From: Streptacidiphilus sp. 4-A2
Lineage (GTDB): Bacteria; Actinomycetota; Actinomycetes; Streptomycetales; Streptomycetaceae
Direction of reading: 5' to 3'
Assembly (NCBI GenBank): GCA_014284505.1
Contig: JAAFYY010000001.1
Location: 7,117,845 to 7,181,844, forward strand
DNA: 64,000 bases
The translations under genes and the position numbers were made by a program. This document shows positions 59,389 through 64,000 of the stretch, one piece after another; within the stretch, counting starts at the first letter, position 1; every line of letters begins with the position of its first letter. Under the pieces are notes generated by a model. It saw nothing but the letters and a program-made list of their open reading frames with translations, ran no database searches and had not been told where the DNA came from.

Positions 59389-59441
59389 CAACCCGTAGTA
59401 CGGGTTGCTGAGTCGAGAGTGCGCTCCCGTAGTACGGGTTG
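59389..59441. promoter_or_regulatory. Duplicated operator of the AICE regulator
   Basis: The near-palindrome CCCGTAGTACGGGTTG occurs twice, at 59392-59407 and 59426-59441, in the divergent promoter between the transfer operon and the gntR gene. Two identical operators beside a GntR gene point to autoregulation plus repression of transfer, as in KorSA/pSAM2. A TTGACC-like promoter element is not clear. Confidence 0.8.
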
Positions 59442-59516
59442 TCAAGCTACTTGGAGTGCGGGATGCTGTGCCCGAGGGCGGACGCCCACCACACGCCAGC
59501 CGATGCAGGAGACACG

Positions 59517-60269
59517 ATGGACAGCGGACGCAAAGTCGCCCGGTACAAGGAGATCGCCGACTACCTGCGCGAACGCATCATCGACGGCACCTTCCCGCCC
59601 GGCCAGCCCCTGCCCTCCGAGGAGCAGCTGGCCAAGGAGTTCGGCGTCACCCGCCCCACTGTCCGCCAGGGAATCGCCGAACTACGCGCCGCCGGACTGG
59701 TCGAGGTCATCATGGGCCGCGGCATGTTCGTCCGCTCCCCGCACGCCCGCCCCCAGCTCACCCGCGCCCGCGGTGTCCGCCGTGACAAGACCGGCCACTA
59801 CACCGAAGCCGACGCCATCCGCTGGACCACCACCGACGAACCCGTCGCCACCCGCACCGACGCCCCCGTCGCCCTGGCCGACCTCCTGCGCATCCCGCCG
59901 GGCGAACCCATGTACACCTACGACCAGCACCAGACCGCCGACCACGGCCGCCTACGCCAACTCCACCGCACCTACATCCCCTTCTCCATCCTCGTCGGTA
60001 CCCCCTACGAAGACACCGCACCCCCGCCTGCCCCCGCCCTCTTCACCGCCCTCGAAAGCCTGGGCCACGAACTCCACTTCACGGAGTACGTCCGCACCCG
60101 CATGCCCCTCCCCGACGAAGCCACCACCCTCCGCCTATCCGAAGGCGTCCCCCTCCTCCACCTCCTCCGCCTCACCCTCAACCAACACGACCGCCCCCTA
60201 GCCCTCGAAGAAACCCACATCCCCGGCGACGACCTCGAACTCTCATACAGCTTGGGTCCCGAGGCATGA
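59517..60269 (+). CDS. GntR/HutC-type repressor of the AICE
   Basis: 250 aa. Winged helix: YKEIADYLRERIIDGTFPPG, LPSEEQLAKEFGVTRPTVRQ, IAELRAAGLVEVIMGRGMFV. The C-terminal UTRA effector domain includes TYIPFSILVGTPYED, LGHELHFTEYVRTRMPLPDE and LLHLLRLTLNQHDRPLALEE. AGGAGA lies 6 nt before the ATG. Presumed functional counterpart of the pSAM2 KorSA or Pra regulators; its operators lie just upstream. Codons in the C-terminal half are strongly C-ending. Intact. Confidence 0.88.
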   Translation: MDSGRKVARYKEIADYLRERIIDGTFPPGQPLPSEEQLAKEFGVTRPTVRQGIAELRAAGLVEVIMGRGMFVRSPHARPQLTRARGVRRDKTGHYTEADAIRWTTTDEPVATRTDAPVALADLLRIPPGEPMYTYDQHQTADHGRLRQLHRTYIPFSILVGTPYEDTAPPPAPALFTALESLGHELHFTEYVRTRMPLPDEATTLRLSEGVPLLHLLRLTLNQHDRPLALEETHIPGDDLELSYSLGPEA

Positions 60270-60556
60270 CCGCCGAGGGAGAACTGACATCCGAGCTCGT
60301 TCGGCCGCAGCTGTCCGAGGTGCTACCGGACTTTGCCGAGGAGCTTGCCCGGCTGCTTCGCGCTGAAGGCGAACACCAACTGGCCGATGACATCGGTGCC
60401 CAGCGCTTCTACGGCTGGTGTACCTGCACAGACGACTTCTGCCAGAGCTTCAGAACTGCGCCGGAGCCCAACGGCGCCTACGGCCCGGGGCACCGCAGCA
60501 TCCCGCTTCTCCCAGAGAGGCATGATCAATCATCGATGTCGTCCATGGCGCGGTGA
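60266..60556 (+). CDS. Small AICE protein overlapping gntR (frameshifted)
   Basis: ATGA overlap with gntR. MTAEGELTSELVRPQLSEVL, DFAEELARLLRAEGEHQLAD, DIGAQRFYGWCTCTDDFCQS and FRTAPEPNGAYGPGHRSIPL are typical of a small Streptomyces family with a C-T-C-T-DDFC motif. After one extra base near 60528 the match goes on as IIDVVHGAVMYVEVLYRPEL, so the true gene ends some 80 nt later than shown. Function unknown; the clustered Cys suggest metal binding. Confidence 0.7.
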   Translation: MTAEGELTSELVRPQLSEVLPDFAEELARLLRAEGEHQLADDIGAQRFYGWCTCTDDFCQSFRTAPEPNGAYGPGHRSIPLLPERHDQSSMSSMAR

Positions 60557-61153
60557 TGTATGTCGAAGTCCTTTACCGACCCGAACTCCCTGCTGGCTTC
60601 CTCACCGGCCGAGTAGGTCACTGTTCGCATCCGCTGATCCGCTTAGTGGCTCAGACTTTCTCTACGTCTTCAAGGCCCCCGGCGTCGCTCACGCTCCGCC
60701 GGGCGCGCGAGCGGTGCGCTCGCGCCTGCGCTCCTGTCTCCGCCCCGCGCCAGCGCGGCTCCCCGCCCGCGCGCCCGCAGGAGGAAGCAGCCGAGGGCGT
60801 GAAGCATGAAACCGAGCAGCCCGGCATGAGCTCAAGACGATGCCTCCGGCGGGGGCGCTCCGGCTCCAAGATGGCCACGGTCCGGCCTGCGACTGCCTGT
60901 TGGATCGTGATTGAGGGTGGGGGCTGCCATCCGCCCGCCGTCGTCCCAGGCAAGCCGAGCAGCCTTGGCCCCTGGTGTCCAGGTCGTTCGTCCAGCTGGG
61001 CGCTCCACCTGGACACCAGGGGCCAAGCCCGCTCCACATCCGTGTGGACGACGGCAGACGGGATGGCAGTCGGCGGGTTCAGCCAGGGCCGCACCGCCCC
61101 GTGTCCAGCGGGCCTTCATGTATAGGGTTTTCTGCGACGCCTGAATTTCCCAT
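60557..61153. other. 597-nt region without a clear gene
   Basis: The first ~60 nt are the displaced end of the preceding small gene. The rest shows no frame with protein-like composition: Arg/Ala/Pro-only readings. It contains the large inverted repeat at 60924-61069. Composition moves from high G+C to the AT-richer DNA that continues into the next gene. Confidence 0.6.
60924..61069. repeat. 146-bp nested inverted repeat
   Basis: Inner arms of 21 bp are perfect complements (60964-60984 starting CTTGGCCCCTGGTG, 61007-61027 ending CAGGGGCCAAG) around a 22-nt loop. Outer arms (CTGCCATCC...GCCGTCGTCC from 60924; GGACGACGGC...GGATGGCAG ending 61069) pair with a few mismatches. Much too large for a terminator; no ORF spans it credibly. 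Confidence 0.9.
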
Positions 61154-61978
61154 TCACCCCTCTGGGTTTGCTGTGGATTCCTTTGCGGGCGGTGCTCCCG
61201 AAATGGCGGATATGATATCGCGCACGGCGGCATTCTTTCCTTCCTGATCCAAAGATTGGAGAAGTCGTTCGGCGGCCAGGAATTTGGAGAACTCAAGGGG
61301 CTGCGCAAAGTATGCCCCAAGCTGCTGTGATGCTCGTTCCTGAATCTTCAGGAACGTTGACCCCATGTAGGCGCCAATACCGCTCGCTGTGATGCCGGTG
61401 GCCCCAATCACTACGGAGGCGGTATTGGTCCTGGCGAAGGCTGCAACGACGGCTGATGTGACCAGGATAAGAAAGCCTGCCCCTGCGGCAATTTGCCCGT
61501 ATAGGAAGCTCTTTTCGGCCTGACTGGTAGCGATCTTGTGGTAATAGTCAAGGCGCCTCTGGGTGGCCACCCAGAGAGTGTGAAAGCTTACGTCCGGCTC
61601 GGCTGCCTCGTCCTCCGCCCGGCGCAGCTCTTCCAGTGCGATTCCAATGAGGGTCTTGTCTTGAAAATTCCGCCGCGCTCGAATGTTTGCGGCCGCCAGT
61701 AGCGGGATTCCAAGGTAGAGGTAAGTGGCGCAGGTGATCGCCATTGTCTGGATTGCTTTAGTGTGGTCAATATGATTATTGTAAGCCCATTCCCCTAGAA
61801 AGCCGAGGCCAGCGACTGGCAAAGTGCCATAGAGGAAGCGGTTCCGTGTCCTGTCCCATCTTTCCAGCTCCGGCGATCCAAGCCATGCTTGTCGACGTCG
61901 TGCGGCTTCCGCAGGTGATTCATCCTCTGCTTGATCGTTTATGTCAGTAAGGCCGAATATCAGTTTCAGGGGATTCAT
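61154..61978 (-). CDS. TRADD-N-associated-type membrane protein, candidate conflict-system effector
   Basis: 274 aa. A soluble N-region (MNPLKLIFGLTDINDQAEDE), TM1-2 (FLYGTLPVAGLGFLGEWAYN, the ATYLYLGIPLLAAANIRARR region), a helical linker, RLDYYHKIATSQAEKSFLYG, then a hairpin of two TMs (AAGAGFLILVTSAVVAAFAR; VVIGATGITASGIGAYMGST) and FLKIQERASQQLGAYFAQPL, EFSKFLAAERLLQSLDQEGK. The last part matches, from memory, the TRADD-N-associated membrane domain. Markedly AT-richer than its neighbours. ATG 61978 has GAGG upstream and is preferred to 61990. Confidence 0.68.
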   Translation of the reverse strand: MNPLKLIFGLTDINDQAEDESPAEAARRRQAWLGSPELERWDRTRNRFLYGTLPVAGLGFLGEWAYNNHIDHTKAIQTMAITCATYLYLGIPLLAAANIRARRNFQDKTLIGIALEELRRAEDEAAEPDVSFHTLWVATQRRLDYYHKIATSQAEKSFLYGQIAAGAGFLILVTSAVVAAFARTNTASVVIGATGITASGIGAYMGSTFLKIQERASQQLGAYFAQPLEFSKFLAAERLLQSLDQEGKNAAVRDIISAISGAPPAKESTANPEG

Positions 61979-62007
61979 CGGGCCTCGCATTGGCGGTGAT
62001 TGGGCGG

Positions 62008-62030
62008 CTCTAATCAGCTAACGATTAGAG
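62008..62030. promoter_or_regulatory. Perfect palindrome upstream of the membrane effector gene
   Basis: CTCTAATC (62008-62015) and GATTAGAG (62023-62030) are exact inverted repeats spaced 7 nt, 30 nt upstream of the start at 61978. The size and place suit a repressor operator. Confidence 0.55.
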
Positions 62031-62245
62031 AGAGGCTACCTGATCCATGGGTTGTGGCAGGGCAAAACTCGCAGAGTCATGCCGGATGTGAAGTTAGATC
62101 CTGTCCTTGCGGACGAGGTACGGACAGCGGCGTTAGTGGAGCTCCGGGGCAGTTTAGAAAAGCCCCCATGTCTGATCATCCGAGGGCAGGGGCTATCCCG
62201 GCTCAGGCTCCCGGGTCCGTGGAGCCTCTTGGCTCCCAGATACGT

Positions 62246-62280
62246 GGAGCAGCCCCAGGCAGGGGGCCTGGGGCTGCTCC
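62246..62280. terminator. 15-bp perfect hairpin
   Basis: GGAGCAGCCCCAGGC (62246-62260) pairs with 62266-62280 around a 5-nt loop. It lies just past the stop of the leftward small-gene operon. The surrounding 61979-62284 gap has no gene I can support. Confidence 0.75.
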
Positions 62281-62284
62281 AAAA

Positions 62285-62625
62285 CTATGACCAGCTGGGC
62301 CTGGTGGGTGCTGGCGAGGGGCGGCCCTGGTTTGGGTCCGCGACCGGGAGGTGTTCGAGTTCGTGGCAGAGGCCGCGGGTTAGGGCGGTGATCAGGCGGC
62401 TGGCGGCTTCAGCGGTGATGAGGTCGAGGCGGACGATGCCGTCGCCGTGGGGGGTGACGTCGGCGCGCATGTAGGCGAAGTCGTCTTCGAAGCCGAGGGC
62501 GCGGAGTTCCTCGGCCAGGGCATGGGCGGCGGTGCGGGCCTGGGACCAGCCGCGGACGTAGGGGACGTTGGGGTGCAGGATGTCGGCGCGGTCGGGGGCG
62601 GGGAGGAGTCTTCGGGGTGGTGCAT
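62285..62625 (-). CDS. Small AICE protein, paralogue B (frameshifted near start)
   Basis: About 113 aa. MHHPEDSSPPP, then in another frame DRADILHPNVPYVRGWSQAR, TAAHALAEELRALGFEDDFA, YMRADVTPHGDGIVRLDLIT, AEAASRLITALTRGLCHELE. The core ARTAAxxL...L...GxxxDFxYxxADVxxxGxGIV is shared with the gene upstream (paralogue A), which ends 2 nt before this start. No known domain recognised. Confidence 0.7.
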
Positions 62626-62627
62626 GG

Positions 62628-62907
62628 TCAGTGGTCTCCGTCTTCGGTGCGGCCTGCGAAGGCTTCGTCGCCCAGGGATTCGCGGGCGGCGCGCAGCAGT
62701 TCGGCCAGGCGGAGGGCGCGGCGGGGTTGGTGCGGCCGATGTTGACGATGCCGTTGCCGAAGGCGTTGACGTCCGCCTGGAGGTAGGGGAAGTCCCGGGC
62801 GAGGCCAGCGGCGGTGAGCAGGTCGCGCAGGTGCATGGCGGCGGTGCGGGCTTCGAACCAGGCGTCGCCGGGGGCGGTGGTCTCGTCGTTTTCCGTGTCG
62901 CGGGTCA
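62628..62907 (-). CDS. Small AICE protein, paralogue A (frameshifted)
   Basis: About 93 aa: VTRDTENDETTAPGDAWFEA, RTAAMHLRDLLTAAGLARDF, PYLQADVNAFGNGIVNIGRT, then after a frame break near 62730 AALRLAELLRAARESLGDEA and an end at TEDGDH. The GTG start overlaps the upstream stop (GTGA). Homologous in layout to paralogue B, implying tandem duplication. Confidence 0.72.
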
Positions 62908-63501
62908 CTTGGCGGCCTCCGGCCACTCGTGGTCAGTCACGCAGGGGGTTGCCGGTCGGCGCGGGGCGGCGCTGCGGGTGAGGATGCGGGTGGGCCGGTA
63001 GAGGGTGCTGTGCGGGGTCGAGCGCTCATCCAGGTTCTGGGCCGCCTGGCACACCGCCAGGGCGACCGCAGCCGTGCGGAGTTTGGACTCGGCGGGGCTG
63101 CACACGGGCGGAGTCACCCACTGGTGGCGGGAGTCTGCTTCGGGGCGCGGTCCAGGGATGACCAGGTAGCCGCCCTCGGAGAGGTAGTGCACGTTCTCGA
63201 TCGGTGCCCGCAGGTTGCGGAGCATGGTGGTGAACACCCGCCGGGAGCGCGGCGGCAGGAGGAGTGCGATCTTGCGGGCGCGCACGTCCAGCATCGCGGG
63301 GGTGAACGGGAGCGTGTGCTTGCTGATCAGGTCGATGGTCTCCAGGCCGAGCCGGTCACTGAGGACGACGGCGTCGAAGGAGCGGCCGGTGGCCATCGTC
63401 AGCGGCGCGGCCGGGTCGTCCTGCCACAGCTGCACGGCAGTTGCTTGGTTGATCGCGCATTGGAGGAGCCAGTCACGGCCCGCTGTCTTCACCTGTTCCA
63501 T
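62905..63501 (-). CDS. AICE protein with weak prim-pol-like features
   Basis: 198 aa, intact: GRDWLLQCAINQATAVQLWQ, LTMATGRSFDAVVLSDRLGL, IALLLPPRSRRVFTTMLRNL, EGGYLVIPGPRPEADSRHQW, PAESKLRTAAVALAVCQAAQ. The FDAV and GGYLVIPGP blocks recall the N-terminal bifunctional primase/polymerase-like family often carried by Streptomyces AICEs, but I cannot see a full catalytic Asp set, so replication activity is unproven. GAGGAC precedes the ATG at 63501. First gene of a leftward operon with the two paralogues. Confidence 0.6.
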   Translation of the reverse strand: MEQVKTAGRDWLLQCAINQATAVQLWQDDPAAPLTMATGRSFDAVVLSDRLGLETIDLISKHTLPFTPAMLDVRARKIALLLPPRSRRVFTTMLRNLRAPIENVHYLSEGGYLVIPGPRPEADSRHQWVTPPVCSPAESKLRTAAVALAVCQAAQNLDERSTPHSTLYRPTRILTRSAAPRRPATPCVTDHEWPEAAK

Positions 63502-63604
63502 GGGTCGTCCTCGATGACGTTCCGTCAGCCCGGGGGTCGGGTCTGTACAGAACAGCGTTGACCCGGGCACGGGCGTGGCAGAAGATGACTCATAGCGACA
63601 GGGG

Positions 63605-63616
63605 GTGACGCGTCAC
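63605..63616. promoter_or_regulatory. Perfect 12-bp palindrome in the divergent promoter
   Basis: GTGACGCGTCAC is self-complementary, followed by a further TCGTCACCCC half-site. It lies 30 nt before the XRE-regulator start and 104 nt from the divergent prim-pol-like gene, a good position for an operator of that regulator. Confidence 0.5.
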
Positions 63617-63645
63617 CTCGTCACCCCGGGCGGGAAGACGATGCA

Positions 63646-64000
63646 ATGACCACGAACGACGCTGTCCCGATCGCCAGGCCCCGTGCCGAACAGGGATGGA
63701 CGAAGCTCCAGACGATCTTTCGGCTGCGCCAGGCCGCCACACGACGCGGTCTGACCTTGCCCAAGGACGACAGCATCAGTCGGCGCATGGCCTCCTGGGA
63801 GAACGGCCATTCCGAACCCGACGACATATACCTCGCGCTGCTCTCCGAAATCTTCCAGGCCGAACCAGACACGCTGCTGAACCGGCCGCGCAAGGCACCG
63901 GAGATGGACGCCGACGAGGCCGAGCTGTTGCTCCGGCTGGATACGGCCCGCGGGGTCGATGCCTCCCTTATCGCCATGCTGAACGCCCACACCGACCTGA
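63646..64000 (+). CDS. XRE-family regulator (runs off the window)
   Basis: 118 residues visible. The ATG at 63646 begins MTTNDAVPIARPRAEQGWTK. A Cro/C1-like HTH follows: LQTIFRLRQAATRRGLTLPK, ISRRMASWENGHSEPDDIYL, LLSEIFQAEPDTLLNRPRKA, typical of long Streptomyces regulators with a C-terminal helical-repeat domain, which would lie beyond the window. Divergent from the prim-pol-like operon. Confidence 0.82.
   Translation, partial: MTTNDAVPIARPRAEQGWTKLQTIFRLRQAATRRGLTLPKDDSISRRMASWENGHSEPDDIYLALLSEIFQAEPDTLLNRPRKAPEMDADEAELLLRLDTARGVDASLIAMLNAHTDL

Noticed and set aside
60553..61125. Several ORFs across the large inverted repeat
   Set aside because: They encode Arg/Pro/Ala-rich or palindromic peptides from the hairpin arms and lack ribosome sites.
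62052..62474. Plus-strand ORF starting MWQGKTRRVMPDVK
   Set aside because: It reads through the 62246-62280 hairpin and then becomes the antisense of paralogue B; no ribosome site.

Overview
The window is very G+C-rich actinobacterial DNA. Gene content and order match a chromosomal core segment of Streptomycetaceae (Streptomyces, Kitasatospora or Streptacidiphilus type). From memory it parallels the stretch of the Streptomyces coelicolor chromosome from ppk through glnR, nur, mshA, phoU/phoRP and carD to msiK. The host makes mycothiol (mshA, mshD) and uses the non-mevalonate isoprenoid route (ispD, ispF). It also carries RsiG, the c-di-GMP-binding partner of the sporulation sigma factor WhiG, so a differentiating lifestyle is likely. 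A very large share of the genes, including essential ones (cysS, gpmA, ispD, mshA), carry one- or two-base frameshifts in G/C runs. I read these as sequence errors, and give each gene its full conserved extent with the frameshift noted.

Layout. 1-9 kb (mostly minus): polyphosphate kinase, mycothiol synthase, an OmpR-type sensor/regulator pair, a trypsin-like protease, a LacI regulator and the nitrogen regulator GlnR. 9-18 kb: a hydrolase, a MoaD-like protein, a proline-rich membrane protein, an LmeA-like lipid-binding protein, then a sulfur block (a Cys-rich leader peptide, a rhodanese, a DUF1416 protein, a DsrE protein), nitrobindin-like protein, Nur, YgfZ and Dtd. 18-27 kb: RsiG, asparaginase, a YbjN protein, MshA, a methyltransferase, a macro-domain protein, a response regulator/PP2C phosphatase and small envelope proteins. 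27-38 kb is more strain-specific: a NarL-type two-component system with a membrane protein and a hydrolase lipoprotein, a double VOC protein, MarR and TetR regulators, SUKH, DJ-1/PfpI, an Eis-like acetyltransferase and an MFS exporter. 38-54 kb: gpmA, a Cys-rich mini-protein, phoU divergent from phoRP across a PHO box, CarD, ispD/ispF/cysS/rlmB, a DoxX protein, a sugar nucleotidyltransferase and msiK, the shared sugar-ABC ATPase, with a DasR-type site upstream.

From the tRNA-Thr gene at 54.08 kb to the window end lies an integrated actinobacterial conjugative element (AICE, pSAM2/SLP1 type): integrase, excisionase, RepSA-type initiator, small proteins, an FtsK-like transfer protein, a duplicated operator and a GntR repressor. 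Beyond these is a cargo zone with a long inverted repeat, a strikingly AT-richer four-helix membrane protein resembling the TRADD-N-associated membrane domain of bacterial conflict systems, two tandem paralogous small proteins, a prim-pol-like protein and an XRE regulator cut by the window end. The far attachment site is not in the window.

A second theme is short tandem duplication. At many gene 3' ends a 10-22 bp unit that includes the stop codon is repeated downstream, and comparable expansions occur inside coding sequences and once over a start codon.
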